Made by a program: the position numbers and the translations under genes. A stretch of DNA of 64,000 nucleotides, taken from assembly GCA_028289545.1 (NCBI GenBank), contig JANQPG010000029.1, positions 32,687-96,686 of the forward strand, written 5' to 3'. Shown here one piece after another: positions 7,885 to 17,665 of this stretch (position 1 is the stretch's first letter; every line of letters starts with the position of its first letter). The notes under the pieces were generated by a model that worked only from the letters and a program-made list of their open reading frames with translations, was not told the DNA's origin and did no database searches. This stretch comes from Woeseiaceae bacterium. Lineage in GTDB: Bacteria; Pseudomonadota; Gammaproteobacteria; Steroidobacterales; Woeseiaceae.

Positions 7885-9960
7885 TCATGTGCCGTCGCCC
7901 GAGCCGGCGTCGGACGGCGACTCGATGGCAATCGTCATCGTCAACCGCGTTCCGGCGCCCGGGGTGCTGTCGACGTTTAGACGGCCACCCGACATTCTGA
8001 GCGTCTCACGTATCTGGTAGGCGCCAATCCCCATGCCGACGGTGCCCTTGGTGCTGTCGAACGGCTTGAACAGACGGTTTTCGATGAAGTCCCGATCCAT
8101 GCCGCTGCCGGTGTCGACCACGTGCACGGCACACTCGGCCCCGTTGCGCTTGAGCTCGACGCTGACCGAACCCTCCGACGGCGTGGCGTCCTGCGCATTG
8201 CGAATGGCGTGGTAGACCGCCATCAGCAAACGGTCACGATCTCCCCGCACCCATACATGTCCGTCCTCGACGATGGCGCGTGGGACGGGCTCGCGGTCGG
8301 CGCACTGCGAAACGGCCTGCATCACCAGCTTGCCCAGTTCGATTCGCTCCACGGGACGTTCAGCCGAGCGCTGGCTCAGGTGGTCGATCACGCGCCGCAT
8401 TCGGACGACACCACCTTTGATCGTTTCGATCGCATCGTCGATGAACTGCGGATTGTTTTTATGGCGCTGTGCGTTCTCGACAACCATCGACTGCTGCGCG
8501 ATCAGGTTCTTGAGATCGTGCATGATGTACGCCGTAAGCTTGTTGAACGCCTCGAATTGCCGGTTCTCGGTAAGCTGCTCGGTTGCGATTTCCTGCGCCA
8601 GGTAGCTCGCGATCTGCTTGCCGGCTGTCTTCAACAGATCGTGGTCTTCGAAATTCAACCCTACCCGCGACTCCGGGTCCGACAGCGTGACAAAGCCTAA
8701 GAGCGCTGAATCGTTCAACAAGGGCACTGCAAACTCGAAGTCCAGAAAGTCGACGGACGATTCCGCCAGATCCAGGCCTTCGTAGCGATCCGGCGCCAGG
8801 TCGTACTCCCGACGCTCGACAACCCAGCCCGTGCGCTCGAGAAAGCGCGGCAGTGAACTGTCCGCGGCGATCGTGTAGTCGTGCGGCGGCGTACTCCAGC
8901 TCGTGGCGCAACGGTAGCCGCTGCCGTCGGCGTTGGCGAGCCACAAAAGCCCGGACTGCGAGCCGACAATTTGCGCCAGCGCCTTGAGGCCGCGCTTCTG
9001 CAACGACAACTCGTCGCCCGGTGAGGTCAGCGTGTCAATGAGACGCAGCCATTCCTGCCGGTAATCGTACTTGTTCTCGAAGAAGTGCTTGCTGATGAAT
9101 ACTCGAAACCCCGCGCGCAAGCGGTCCGAGAACAGCAGTATGCTGAGGAACAGAAAAGCGATGGAGGAGAACACGACCTGGACAGCCGCGCCCCAGTCGC
9201 CGCCCGCTCTGCGGATCAGGTAACCGGCAAAGCCGACCAGTATCAGGTATGCCCCGACGGCGACCAGGGTCGCACCGTAAAACACGATCTGGCGTGACAC
9301 GAAGATACTGACCGACCAGGAAGCGGTGCGCCTCGTCGCAACCGCTATCAGGGATACGCAGCTTGCGACGACAAAACCTCGCGTCCCCCAGACAAGCTCG
9401 CTGATCTCTCCCAGCAGTACGGCGCTCGAGTACATAAACAGGTCGTAGGCAAAAACTCCGCCGAGCGCCACGGCGAGATACTTGAGCCCCCGGCGTTCTC
9501 GCGAGCGTGCGTTCCGATAGATTTGCTCGATGCCGACCAGTCCAAACAGCGACGTCGAGAGCGAGCCGTACACCAGCAGGCTGCCGGCGCTGACCAACAT
9601 GAGGCTGGGGAAGGCTTCTATGACGATACCGCACACAAACAACCCGGCGGCGAGCAGGACGCCGCCGTAGCGCAGGATTCGCATGCCCGTGCTGCCGATC
9701 GCCTCGCGCATCAAAGCCGCAACAAACAGCAACCAGGCGCCGTCGAACGCAAACTCGAGGACAATCACGCGCGAGAGACGAAGATCCGCACCTGTGGCAT
9801 CGTAAGCGAGGCCGGCAGCCCAGACTGCCGACAGCACCGCGGCAACAACGAGGATGCGACCCAGGTCGCGATGCCGGTTGCCCGCAACCAGCAGCAGCGC
9901 CAGCACAAGGAAAGCGACAGCGGCAAGACTGTAGCTCAAGAGTTGAACGTTCGCCGTCAT
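7885..9960 (-). CDS. prsK: XrtA/PEP-CTERM system histidine kinase PrsK
   Basis: A 691-residue membrane sensor kinase. The N-terminal 280 residues contain about eight or more membrane segments, followed by a GAF-like domain (about 305-455). The phosphoacceptor is in the H-box YIMHDLKN (His481). The ATPase domain has N588 (N-box), the DTGSGMD G1 box (616-622) and GMGIGAYQ. This is the PrsK (TIGR02916) arrangement; its partner is normally the sigma-54 activator PrsR, encoded next to it. Here prsT follows directly and no response regulator is present in the window. A sigma-54 promoter does exist upstream of the PEP-CTERM gene at 12543, so a PrsR is likely encoded elsewhere. Confidence 0.93.
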   Translation of the reverse strand: MTANVQLLSYSLAAVAFLVLALLLVAGNRHRDLGRILVVAAVLSAVWAAGLAYDATGADLRLSRVIVLEFAFDGAWLLFVAALMREAIGSTGMRILRYGGVLLAAGLFVCGIVIEAFPSLMLVSAGSLLVYGSLSTSLFGLVGIEQIYRNARSRERRGLKYLAVALGGVFAYDLFMYSSAVLLGEISELVWGTRGFVVASCVSLIAVATRRTASWSVSIFVSRQIVFYGATLVAVGAYLILVGFAGYLIRRAGGDWGAAVQVVFSSIAFLFLSILLFSDRLRAGFRVFISKHFFENKYDYRQEWLRLIDTLTSPGDELSLQKRGLKALAQIVGSQSGLLWLANADGSGYRCATSWSTPPHDYTIAADSSLPRFLERTGWVVERREYDLAPDRYEGLDLAESSVDFLDFEFAVPLLNDSALLGFVTLSDPESRVGLNFEDHDLLKTAGKQIASYLAQEIATEQLTENRQFEAFNKLTAYIMHDLKNLIAQQSMVVENAQRHKNNPQFIDDAIETIKGGVVRMRRVIDHLSQRSAERPVERIELGKLVMQAVSQCADREPVPRAIVEDGHVWVRGDRDRLLMAVYHAIRNAQDATPSEGSVSVELKRNGAECAVHVVDTGSGMDRDFIENRLFKPFDSTKGTVGMGIGAYQIRETLRMSGGRLNVDSTPGAGTRLTMTIAIESPSDAGSGDGT

Positions 9961-10009
9961 TGACGCCGGACTCGTCGGCCGCGGGACGGCCTGGCAGATG
10001 CACTAGGAA

Positions 10010-11410
10010 CTAACGCGCGCCTTTGCCCCAAAGGACAACCTCGACCGTCTGCAAAAGGATCATGATATCAAGCATCAGGCTCTGATTCTTGATGTAGTAC
10101 AGATCGTACTGCAGCTTCTCGACAGCATCTTCGTCCGAAGAACCGTAGGCATACCGCAACTGCGCCCAACCCGTAATGCCCGGTTTGACGGAGTGTCGTT
10201 CAGAATAATAGGGAATCTTTTTCTGCAGCTCGTCGACGAACTCCGGACGCTCGGGCCGAGGCCCTACCAGACTCATCTCGCCGCGCAGTACGTTCAAGAG
10301 CTGCGGCAGCTCGTCCAGGCGCGCCTTCCTCAGGAAATCGCCGACGCGCGTAATGCGCCTGTCGTCTTTTTTTGCCCAGACCGCCTTGCCGTCCGCTTCG
10401 GCATCGACCGACATACTGCGAAACTTCAGGATCTCGAAATGACGATTGCCCTTGCCGACGCGGCGTTGACGGTACAGTACCGGGGCACTCAGCCCGTCCT
10501 CGCACTTGATCGCAAACGCGACCAACAGCATGATCGGCGAGCTGAACAGCAGCATTGTGGCGCTGATCAGCGTATCCAGAAGCCACCCGGAAGCGGTTCG
10601 CATCTTGGAGCTTCGAAAGCCGGGAGAAAAAATTAGCCACCCCGGGTTTACGAGGTCGATACGAATCTTGCCGCTCTCCCTCTCGAGGAACTCGACCAGG
10701 TCGATGACGTCCACGCCGGCAAAGCGAGCGTCCAGCAGCTCGCGAACCGGCAGATTCCCACGACGTTCGTCCATTGCGATAACAATTTCGTCCGCGTTGT
10801 TTTCGATCGCAATGTCGGTAATGGATTTGCCGTTTGTGACAACCACACCGCTCCGGTCACCGACAATCGTGTCGCCCGGCGCTGCAGCCCGGCCCACGAT
10901 TTTGAATCCGCGCCGATCGGCACTGCGGCGAAGCTGCATGAGACTCGCGGCTCGTTCGCCGGCGCCGTAAATCATCGTCCGACGCCGAAACATATTGCGA
11001 TCGACGGTCCTGACGAACACGTAGCGGACCGCAAGCACCAGCGCCAGCGTGTAACCGAACGAAACGTTGGCCAGGTCGGGGGCCATGCTGGTTGCGGGTA
11101 TGGCATAGAAGACGACCGCAACGATCAGATACCCCGCGATGAGCCCCACGAGAACGCGCAACGCCGCTTCGCTCATATAGAGCCGCTGGTGGAAATGGTA
11201 CAGACCCATGGCGATCAGGCTTACGAGGACAACGCTCGCGACTATCGCCGCTCGCAGCGAAATTGCGCCGTGAATATCCTGGTAAGCCTCGACGCCCCCG
11301 TAGCCGACAATGGCCGCGACGTAGACGGAAGAGTAGACAATGGCGAACTCGACCAACGCCATCAGCAACAACGGCGTCCGGATGCGAGTTCTTGTCAGTG
11401 GAGCCTGCAT
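10010..11410 (-). CDS. XrtA-associated polyprenyl glycosylphosphotransferase (TIGR03013-type sugar transferase)
   Basis: A 466-residue initiating transferase that loads a sugar phosphate onto undecaprenyl phosphate to begin the EPS repeat unit. About four membrane segments lie in residues 15-125, a nucleotide-binding-like domain at about 140-240, a fifth membrane segment near 275-300, and a C-terminal Bac_transf domain. That domain shows LYRQRRVGKGN, KARLDELPQLLNVL (catalytic D-E), MSLVGPRPE and PGITGWAQL. It is the first gene of the minus-strand XrtA series, 49 bases before prsK, and is preceded by a 524-base regulatory region. Confidence 0.92.
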   Translation of the reverse strand: MQAPLTRTRIRTPLLLMALVEFAIVYSSVYVAAIVGYGGVEAYQDIHGAISLRAAIVASVVLVSLIAMGLYHFHQRLYMSEAALRVLVGLIAGYLIVAVVFYAIPATSMAPDLANVSFGYTLALVLAVRYVFVRTVDRNMFRRRTMIYGAGERAASLMQLRRSADRRGFKIVGRAAAPGDTIVGDRSGVVVTNGKSITDIAIENNADEIVIAMDERRGNLPVRELLDARFAGVDVIDLVEFLERESGKIRIDLVNPGWLIFSPGFRSSKMRTASGWLLDTLISATMLLFSSPIMLLVAFAIKCEDGLSAPVLYRQRRVGKGNRHFEILKFRSMSVDAEADGKAVWAKKDDRRITRVGDFLRKARLDELPQLLNVLRGEMSLVGPRPERPEFVDELQKKIPYYSERHSVKPGITGWAQLRYAYGSSDEDAVEKLQYDLYYIKNQSLMLDIMILLQTVEVVLWGKGAR

Positions 11411-11934
11411 AACACGAGTTCTTAATTATCCATGGCCGCTTTCAGATCTACGCTCGAAACGCGTCGGGCGAACCCCCGTCATGCGGGCTTGCCCCCGCAT
11501 CGGAATCCACCCCCTCGGTAAGCGTAACGGTCGAGCATATCGCCTCATCGAATTCGGCGCTGCTGCGGTGGAGCCACGCTCCCAGGCGAGTGTCGGCCTC
11601 ACATGGACCAAATTATATTCGCGAACTCAACCTCTTGCATGACATTCTTGACTTGATACTCAAGTATAACAAGCCAATGCTACAAAACGTGACGCGGATC
11701 GAGGGTAATAGCGTGACACACGCTTTTCCGAGATCCAGTCGGCAGTTTTGTCGAGGCTCAACGCCGGTTGAGGTAGGGGCCTGCGCGCAGGGGGAGAAAC
11801 CGCTGGCCCAAAACGCAAGCGGCGTCCCGATCGTTGATCGGAACGCCGCTCGGCAATTCTACTGTAGCTGGGTATTCGCTAGTCGCTCGCGTGAAAGCGT
11901 CTGTGACGAGTAGTACAGCCAGCCCGTTTGCGAG
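11411..11934. promoter_or_regulatory. Intergenic region between the PEP-CTERM gene and the sugar transferase
   Basis: No gene is seen in these 524 bases. On the minus strand a good -10 hexamer, TATAAT, lies at 11612-11617, giving a leader of roughly 195 bases; no clear -35 precedes it. An inverted repeat ACTTGA-TAC-TCAAGT (11651-11665) lies upstream of that -10, where an activator could bind. A 7-bp hairpin ATGCGGG/CCCGCAT (11481-11500) lies in the leader. A terminator-like hairpin for the upstream PEP-CTERM gene occupies 11811-11849. Confidence 0.4.
11811..11849 (-). terminator. Terminator-like hairpin after the PEP-CTERM gene
   Basis: In the minus sense, GCGGCGT-T-CCGATC pairs with GATCGG-G-ACGCCGC around an AAC loop: 14 pairs including one T-G wobble. 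TTGCGTTTTG follows. The T-run is short, so termination is plausible but not certain. It lies 86 bases beyond the PEP-CTERM stop codon. Confidence 0.6.
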
Positions 11935-12543
11935 TCAGACGCGCTGGGTCGTCGGCTTTCTACGGCGGTGGAAAATGCCCAGGAGCAGCAAGCCGAAACC
12001 AAACAACGCGAGCGTGCCCGGCTCCGGAATCGCCTGGTAGCGATGAACGGTGGCGGATACTGTCGTCGTGTTGCCGAATCCCGCTTCGATGAGGTTTTCG
12101 AAGCCAATCCCCAGGAACGTGCCGTCAGCCAGTTCGATGGCTCCGGGCTGGTCCCAGATCAACGTACCTGCACTGAACCAGCCGAGGAACGTAAAGAAGC
12201 TGGCGTCCCCGCTCGAAGCGGCAAACACGTCCGGCTGCAGAAACGCCAGCGTGGCCTCGACGCTGGCGGTCGCAAAGCCGAGTCCGCCGACCGTAATTTC
12301 GAAGAAGTCGAACGTCCAGGATTCCCCGACACCCAGAGTCGTCCAGATTTCGTCCAGATTCTCGGACAGCGAGGTTTCGACATAGCATGGCACGTAGCAC
12401 GCAGCATTGGTGATGTTCGACTCTACGCTCGATCCCTCAGAGGTAGGCTGAACGACAATGTCGATCGGTGTCGCATTCGCAATGTTTGCCGAGAAAGCCA
12501 ACAGTGCGCAAACGGCGATTAAAGGCTGCGTGATCTTCCGCAT
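11935..12543 (-). CDS. PEP-CTERM sorting domain protein
   Basis: A 202-residue secreted protein with both exosortase substrate hallmarks. A Sec signal peptide (MRKITQPLIAVCALLAFSAN) is at the start. A C-terminal tripartite signal holds the motif IPEPGTLALFGF, a hydrophobic helix and a basic tail (HRRRK). The start at 12543 is chosen because AGGAA precedes it and it begins the signal peptide; an upstream in-frame extension lacks such a signal. The protein should be cut by exosortase A, whose gene must lie outside the window. The mature domain is a beta-rich stretch of unknown function with a Cys pair (AACYVPCY). It has its own sigma-54 promoter and is the only PEP-CTERM gene here. Confidence 0.93.
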   Translation of the reverse strand: MRKITQPLIAVCALLAFSANIANATPIDIVVQPTSEGSSVESNITNAACYVPCYVETSLSENLDEIWTTLGVGESWTFDFFEITVGGLGFATASVEATLAFLQPDVFAASSGDASFFTFLGWFSAGTLIWDQPGAIELADGTFLGIGFENLIEAGFGNTTTVSATVHRYQAIPEPGTLALFGFGLLLLGIFHRRRKPTTQRV

Positions 12544-12587
12544 GGTAGAGTTCCTGTTACCAAAAGTGTGTCCTGCGGATGTACTAA

Positions 12588-12602
12588 GCAAGATTGATGC
12601 CA
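12588..12602 (-). promoter_or_regulatory. Sigma-54 (RpoN) promoter of the PEP-CTERM gene
   Basis: In the minus sense the sequence TGGCATCAATCTTGC has the -24 GG and -12 GC with exactly ten bases between them, close to the consensus TGGCACG-N4-TTGC. The predicted start near 12577 leaves a leader of about 34 bases before the ATG at 12543. Sigma-54 promoters driven by PrsK/PrsR are known for PEP-CTERM genes, so this fits the pathway encoded alongside. Confidence 0.8.
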
Positions 12603-12629
12603 CACTTGATACACCATATTTTTCAAATA

Positions 12630-12670
12630 CTTACAGCTTCTGCTGACCAAGCGCTAAAGCAAGCTGTAAG
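12630..12670. promoter_or_regulatory. 10-bp inverted repeat upstream of the sigma-54 promoter
   Basis: CTTACAGCTT (12630-12639) is repeated as its exact reverse complement AAGCTGTAAG (12661-12670), separated by 21 bases. The half-sites are 31 bases apart centre to centre, about three helical turns, so both could lie on the same face. The nearer arm is about 28 bases upstream of the -24 element. This is a candidate activator site (for example PrsR), although sigma-54 enhancers usually lie further upstream. Confidence 0.55.
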
Positions 12671-12821
12671 AAATCCCGACAACTGATCGAAACAATCTCC
12701 CTGCGCCCGGCACCCGGCCTGGGTGTCGATTCGCTTTACACTTCCAGCCGACCGTCGCCGGCCAGAACGCACAATGGCAAGGCCGGCGGGCGCTGGCATG
12801 AGCGTTGCATGCTCGACAGTC

Positions 12822-13370
12822 ATGAAGATGTCACGGACGAATCCAGCGCTGATCGCTTTATGCGCCACCATCGTTCTGGGCTGGTCGCACGCGGCAACCG
12901 CCGAGATCAGCGCAGTCATCAACGGCAAGTCGTACCACGTCAACTCCAGCCATAACTGGAACGAGGACAATTACGGCCTGGGTTTCGAGTATCGCTTCGA
13001 CAGTCGGTCGCGGTGGCATTTCATTGCCATGGCCAACGGCTTTCGAGACAGCAGCAGTGAGATGTCTTACATGGCGGGCGGCGGCCTGCATCGCCGTTTG
13101 TTCCAGTGGCAGCGCCTCGGGGATCTGTACGTCGACGTTGGACTCAACGCCTTCCTGATGACTCGCCGGGACGTCAACGACAACCGACCGTTCCCGGGGA
13201 TACTGCCCAGTGTGACGGTCGGCAACCGGCACGTTGGGCTCAACCTGACCTACCTGCCGCGCGCGGCCACACAGAGTATGGTTAGCGCCGACATCGTTGA
13301 CCCGACCGTCAGCGGCATCTTCTTCATGCAGGTCAAATTCGATATCGACCACATTCTGCCGCGGCGCTGA
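12822..13370 (+). CDS. Putative envelope protein, beta-barrel-like, unknown function
   Basis: About 182 residues from the ATG at 12822; a second ATG two codons later is equally possible. A signal peptide (RTNPALIALCATIVLGWSHA) ends near ATA-EIS. The mature part is rich in alternating aromatic and polar residues (NWNEDNYGLGFEYRF, MTRRDVNDNRPFPGILP), as in a small outer-membrane barrel. I do not recognise a characterised family. It is the only plus-strand gene in the first 56 kb, divergent from the PEP-CTERM gene and convergent with manB. No clear Shine-Dalgarno sequence is visible. Confidence 0.65.
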   Translation: MKMSRTNPALIALCATIVLGWSHAATAEISAVINGKSYHVNSSHNWNEDNYGLGFEYRFDSRSRWHFIAMANGFRDSSSEMSYMAGGGLHRRLFQWQRLGDLYVDVGLNAFLMTRRDVNDNRPFPGILPSVTVGNRHVGLNLTYLPRAATQSMVSADIVDPTVSGIFFMQVKFDIDHILPRR

Positions 13371-13398
13371 TCGCGATGCTACGACTGACGGCCTGTCG

Positions 13399-14751
13399 TC
13401 AGGAGGCTTCCAGCAGCTCCAGTACCTCGGCCGTCTTCGCCGCCATCAGCGCCTCGTCACCCCGGCTCTCGACGTTTAGCCGCACGACGGGCTCGGTATT
13501 CGACTTGCGCAGGTTGAAGCGCCAGTCGTCGAATTCGAAACTGTAGCCGTCGGTATCGTCCACCGCGTTCGCCAGCGGCGCGTACCGGGCGTGCACGGCA
13601 GCGAGCGTTTCCGCCGCATCGTTGACCTTGCGATTGATCTCGCCGCTGGCCGGATACAGCGACTGACGTTCCCCCACGAGCTCTGAGAGCGTCTTGCCGC
13701 TGGTCGACATCAGTTCGGCAACCAGCAGCCAGGGAATCATTCCGGAGTCGGCATACGAGAAGTCGCGGAAGTAGTGGTGTGCGCTCATTTCGCCGCCGTA
13801 CAGCCCGTTGACGGCGCGCATCGTCTCCTTGATGAACGAATGCCCGGACTTCGACTGCACGGTCTCGCCACCCGCTGACGTCACCACGTCGAGCGTATTC
13901 CAGGTGAGCCGGGGATCGTGCACAATTTTTGCCCCTGGATTCGATTTCAACAGGCTCTCGGCTAAAAGTCCGACGATGTAGTAGCCCTCGATGAAGCCGC
14001 CTTTTTCGTCGAACAGGAAGCAGCGATCAAAATCACCGTCCCAGGCAATGCCAAAATCGGCGCCCTGCTCGAGCACGGCATCGATCGTGGACTGCCGGTT
14101 CTCCGGCAGCAGCGGATTCGGAATGCCGTTCGGGAACGTGCCGTCGGGCTCGTGGTGAATCTTGACGAACTCGAACGGAAGATGCGGCTCGAGCCCATCC
14201 ACCGCAATGCCGGCGCAGCCGTTGCCGGCGTTGACGACGAGCTTCAGCGGCTTGAGCCGGTCGACGTCAACGTAACCCAGCATGTGCCGGACATAAGCGT
14301 CGAAGACGTCGACGCCCGTGCGTTTGCCACCGGGCGCGGCGTGCCGCTCGTCAGCTTCGGCGATTCGACGGATGTCTTTCAGGCCCGTGTCGGCGCTGAT
14401 CGGCTTCGCGGCCTCGCGAACCAGCTTGAGCCCGTTATAGTCTGCCGGGTTGTGGCTTGCCGTCACCATAATGCCGCCGTCAGCCTCGAGGTGCATGGTC
14501 GCGAAGTAAACCATTTCGGTACCGCAGAGACCGATGTCGAGCACCTCGACGCCCGCCTCCTCGAGGCCACGCGCGACCGCGTTGGCGAACTCTTCGCTGG
14601 ACAGCCGCATATCGCGGCCGACGACGACCCGCTTCGCGTCGAGAAACCGGGCGGTTGCGTTGCCGATCCGGTAGCAGATGTCAGGATTGAGCTGGTTCGG
14701 GATCTGGCCACGAATGTCGTAGGCCTTGAAGCTGTCGATGGTGACCGTCAT
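13399..14751 (-). CDS. manB: Phosphomannomutase/phosphoglucomutase
   Basis: A 450-residue alpha-D-phosphohexomutase that interconverts mannose-6-P and mannose-1-P (and probably glucose phosphates). It has the catalytic phosphoserine loop TASHNP (Ser99), the metal loop DGDFDR (238-243), the sugar-specificity motif GEMSAHHYF and the phosphate-binding segment [14 protein letters not shown] near the C-terminus. Length and motifs match the AlgC/ManB/CpsG family. Its start shares one base with the stop of manC, and together they make GDP-mannose for gmd and fcl further upstream in the transcript. Confidence 0.93.
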   Translation of the reverse strand: MTVTIDSFKAYDIRGQIPNQLNPDICYRIGNATARFLDAKRVVVGRDMRLSSEEFANAVARGLEEAGVEVLDIGLCGTEMVYFATMHLEADGGIMVTASHNPADYNGLKLVREAAKPISADTGLKDIRRIAEADERHAAPGGKRTGVDVFDAYVRHMLGYVDVDRLKPLKLVVNAGNGCAGIAVDGLEPHLPFEFVKIHHEPDGTFPNGIPNPLLPENRQSTIDAVLEQGADFGIAWDGDFDRCFLFDEKGGFIEGYYIVGLLAESLLKSNPGAKIVHDPRLTWNTLDVVTSAGGETVQSKSGHSFIKETMRAVNGLYGGEMSAHHYFRDFSYADSGMIPWLLVAELMSTSGKTLSELVGERQSLYPASGEINRKVNDAAETLAAVHARYAPLANAVDDTDGYSFEFDDWRFNLRKSNTEPVVRLNVESRGDEALMAAKTAEVLELLEAS

Positions 14752-16166
14752 CAGGTGTTGGTTCCTTCGCGTCCGTAGTTGTCTTCGATACGCACGATAT
14801 CATCTTCGCCCAGATAGTCTCCGCACTGCACTTCGATAATGTGCGCGGGTTCGTCATAGGGATTGGCGATACGGTGTATGTCGCCGATCGCAATGTAGGT
14901 CGACTCGTTGACGTTGAGGTCGAACTCCTCGTCGTTGCGGGTGATTCTCGCCTTGCCCTTGACGCACACCCAGTGCTCCGAGCGATGCGCGTGCTTTTGT
15001 AGCGACAACACGGCGCCGGGTTTGACGATCAGCCGCTTGACCTGGAAATTGTCTTCGTTTTCCAGGCTATCGTAGCTGCCCCAGGGCCGGAACACCTGGC
15101 GCCCAAGGGAAACCTCCTCGCGATCCCCCGCCTTGAGCTGGTCGACAAGCGCTTTGACGTCCTGCGACTGCTCGCGGTCGGCCACAAGCACGGCATCCTT
15201 GGTTTCCACGACGACGACGTCCTTCAAGCCCACGGCGGCCACGAGGCGGCTTTCCGCCTGCACATAGGTGTGTTCGCAGTTGTGGACGAGAGCGTCGCCC
15301 TCGAGCGTATTGCGGTTGGCGTCTTTTTCGCAAACATCCTGCAGAGCGGACCACGAACCGACGTCGGACCACCCGGCATCCAGCGGTACCATGGCCGCGT
15401 TGGACGACTTCTCCATGACCGCGTAGTCGATCGAGTCCGAGGGTGAACTCAGGAACACGTCCCGATCGGGTCGAATAAAATTGCCATCCGCATTCATGTC
15501 GGCCATTGCGTCCCGGCATGCCGTCGCGATAACCGGGGCGTGTTCGGCAAGCTCCTGAAGAAAAGCGCCCGCCTTGAACAGAAACATGCCGCTGTTCCAG
15601 AAAAACTCACTGGAAGCCAGATACTGCTCCGCGGTCGGCAGATCCGGTTTCTCGACAAACTGCCGAACCGGCACCGGGTTGCCGTCGACCGGGTTTGCGC
15701 GGATATAGCCGTAGCCGGTTTCCGGTACGTCCGGAACAATACCGAAGGTCACGAGCTTACCCGTTGCCGCCGCGCCGAGACCGGCACTGACCGCAGCCCC
15801 AAATGCATCGAGGTTCCGGATCACGTGATCCGCCGGCATCACGAGCAGCAGATCCTCCGAATCGGCGAGCAACGCCGCGAGTGCCACGGCGGGCGCCGTA
15901 TTGCGGCCTTCCGGTTCGAGCAGGATTCGGGCTTGCATTCCGATCCCGTCGAGCTGCTCACTGACCGTGAAGCGATGGTTCTCGTTGCTGACGACAAGGC
16001 AGTGCTCGCTGGCATCCGCGAGGCCGCGGCTGCGCAGTGCCGTCGCCTGCAGCATCGTATGGTTGCCTGCCAGCGGCAGGAGTTGCTTGGGGTACATGGC
16101 CCGCGATGCTGGCCACAGGCGTGTGCCGGCGCCGCCCGACAGGATGACGGGGAGAATCTGACTCAT
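14751..16166 (-). CDS. manC: Bifunctional mannose-1-phosphate guanylyltransferase / mannose-6-phosphate isomerase
   Basis: A 471-residue type II PMI-GMP enzyme. The N-terminal nucleotidyltransferase has the signature [14 protein letters not shown] (about 9-22) and [10 protein letters not shown]. The C-terminal cupin isomerase has [16 protein letters not shown] and the metal-binding stretch [16 protein letters not shown]. It converts fructose-6-P to mannose-6-P and mannose-1-P to GDP-mannose. Overlap of one base with manB shows coupled translation. Confidence 0.95.
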   Translation of the reverse strand: MSQILPVILSGGAGTRLWPASRAMYPKQLLPLAGNHTMLQATALRSRGLADASEHCLVVSNENHRFTVSEQLDGIGMQARILLEPEGRNTAPAVALAALLADSEDLLLVMPADHVIRNLDAFGAAVSAGLGAAATGKLVTFGIVPDVPETGYGYIRANPVDGNPVPVRQFVEKPDLPTAEQYLASSEFFWNSGMFLFKAGAFLQELAEHAPVIATACRDAMADMNADGNFIRPDRDVFLSSPSDSIDYAVMEKSSNAAMVPLDAGWSDVGSWSALQDVCEKDANRNTLEGDALVHNCEHTYVQAESRLVAAVGLKDVVVVETKDAVLVADREQSQDVKALVDQLKAGDREEVSLGRQVFRPWGSYDSLENEDNFQVKRLIVKPGAVLSLQKHAHRSEHWVCVKGKARITRNDEEFDLNVNESTYIAIGDIHRIANPYDEPAHIIEVQCGDYLGEDDIVRIEDNYGREGTNT

Positions 16167-16223
16167 GGGAAATGACCTGTCTGTTCTTGGAAGCCCGTGA
16201 TTCTAACCGTTTTGGCTTGTTTG

Positions 16224-17552
16224 TCAGTGTCGACCACGTCCGATTGCGTAGTACTCGATCCCGAGCGCCTCGATCGCGTCGGGCTCATACAGGTTGCGAC
16301 CGTCGAAGATTACCGGCGTCTTCAGCGACGCCTTGATTGCCGGGAAGTCGGGACTGCGAAACTCCTGCCACTCCGTGACGATGGCAAGTGCGTCCGCCCC
16401 CTCGAGCGTATCGTAAGCGGATTCGCAAAGCGTCATTCCCGCCTGTTCCGGGTAGAGTCGCCGCGCTTCGTCCATCGCCTCGGGGTCGTAGGCGCGCACT
16501 CTCGCGCCCGACTCCCACAACGCTTCCATCAACACCCGACTCGGCGCTTCGCGCATGTCGTCAGTGCGCGGCTTGAAAGACAACCCCCAGAGAGCCACGG
16601 TCCTGCCGTCGAGATTGCCGTCAAAATGCTGGCTGATCTTCTCGAAGAGGCGGTGCTTTTGCCGGTTGTTGACGTCCTCGACAGCAGTCAGCAGCGCGGC
16701 GTCATAGCCCACCTTGCCGGCGGATATCGCCAGCGCGCGCACATCTTTCGGAAAGCAGGAGCCGCCGTAGCCCGCGCCCGGATAGATAAAGTGATAACCA
16801 ATACGGGGATCGGAGCCGATGCCAATGCGGACGTTCTCGATATCGGCATCGAAGCGCTCCGCCAGGTTCGCCAACTCGTTCATGAAACTGATCTTCGTCG
16901 CCAGCATGGCGTTGGCCGCGTACTTGGTCAGTTCCGCGGAACGGATGTCCATACTGATCACACGGTCGTGGTTGCGGTTGAAGGGTTCGTATAGCGATTT
17001 CAGCAGCTCGGTCGTGCGCGGGTTGTCCGTGCCCACAATGATCCGATCGGGTTTCATGAAGTCGTTGATAGCCGCGCCTTCCTTGAGGAATTCGGGATTC
17101 GATACGACGTCGTATTCAATCTTCCTGCCACGTGACTCGAGGGTGGTCGCTATCTCGGCTTTCACCTGGTCGGCCGTTCCTACCGGCACGGTCGACTTGT
17201 CGACGATGATCCGGTAGTCGTCCATGTGCTCGCCGATGGAACGTGCCACCGCCAGCACGTGTTTCAGGTCCGCCGAGCCGTCCTCGTCCGGCGGAGTGCC
17301 CACGGCGATGAACTGAAACAGACCGTGCGCAACGCCTTTGCCGACGTCGGTGGTGAACTCCAGGCGGCCTGCTTCGCGATTCCGCGAGATGTAGTCGTCG
17401 AGCCCGGGCTCGTAGATCGGCACTTCACCCGCGTTCAGTCGGGCAATCTTGTCTTCGTCTATATCTACGCAAACCACGTGGTTGCCCATTTCGGCCATAC
17501 AGGCGCCGGTGACGAGGCCCACGTAACCGGAGCCGAAAATGGTGAGGTGCAT
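16224..17552 (-). CDS. ugd: UDP-glucose 6-dehydrogenase
   Basis: A 442-residue UDP-sugar dehydrogenase that oxidises UDP-glucose to UDP-glucuronate with two NAD. The N-terminal Rossmann motif is [11 protein letters not shown] (6-16). The catalytic cysteine is in [12 protein letters not shown] (Cys266). The C-terminal domain carries [17 protein letters not shown]. It is distinct from the second dehydrogenase at 51766-53046. Its product can be used directly or epimerised by the enzyme at 50709-51734. It lies in the GDP-mannose/nucleotide-sugar end of the capsule locus. Confidence 0.95.
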   Translation of the reverse strand: MHLTIFGSGYVGLVTGACMAEMGNHVVCVDIDEDKIARLNAGEVPIYEPGLDDYISRNREAGRLEFTTDVGKGVAHGLFQFIAVGTPPDEDGSADLKHVLAVARSIGEHMDDYRIIVDKSTVPVGTADQVKAEIATTLESRGRKIEYDVVSNPEFLKEGAAINDFMKPDRIIVGTDNPRTTELLKSLYEPFNRNHDRVISMDIRSAELTKYAANAMLATKISFMNELANLAERFDADIENVRIGIGSDPRIGYHFIYPGAGYGGSCFPKDVRALAISAGKVGYDAALLTAVEDVNNRQKHRLFEKISQHFDGNLDGRTVALWGLSFKPRTDDMREAPSRVLMEALWESGARVRAYDPEAMDEARRLYPEQAGMTLCESAYDTLEGADALAIVTEWQEFRSPDFPAIKASLKTPVIFDGRNLYEPDAIEALGIEYYAIGRGRH

Positions 17553-17665
17553 GGCGTACTTTCAATCGCTGGCGACAGACGCGAATTATACAGCCCAATA
17601 TGACGGGAATTCGACAAACCGAATCCGGCCAAGATCGCCTCAAAGCCGGGCTCGGAGCAGTAACC

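Noticed and set aside
11562..11576. Possible sigma-54 site upstream of the sugar transferase (GC-N10-CC on the plus strand)
   Set aside because: The -12 part reads CAGC instead of TTGC and the position gives a long leader; too weak beside the clear TATAAT element.
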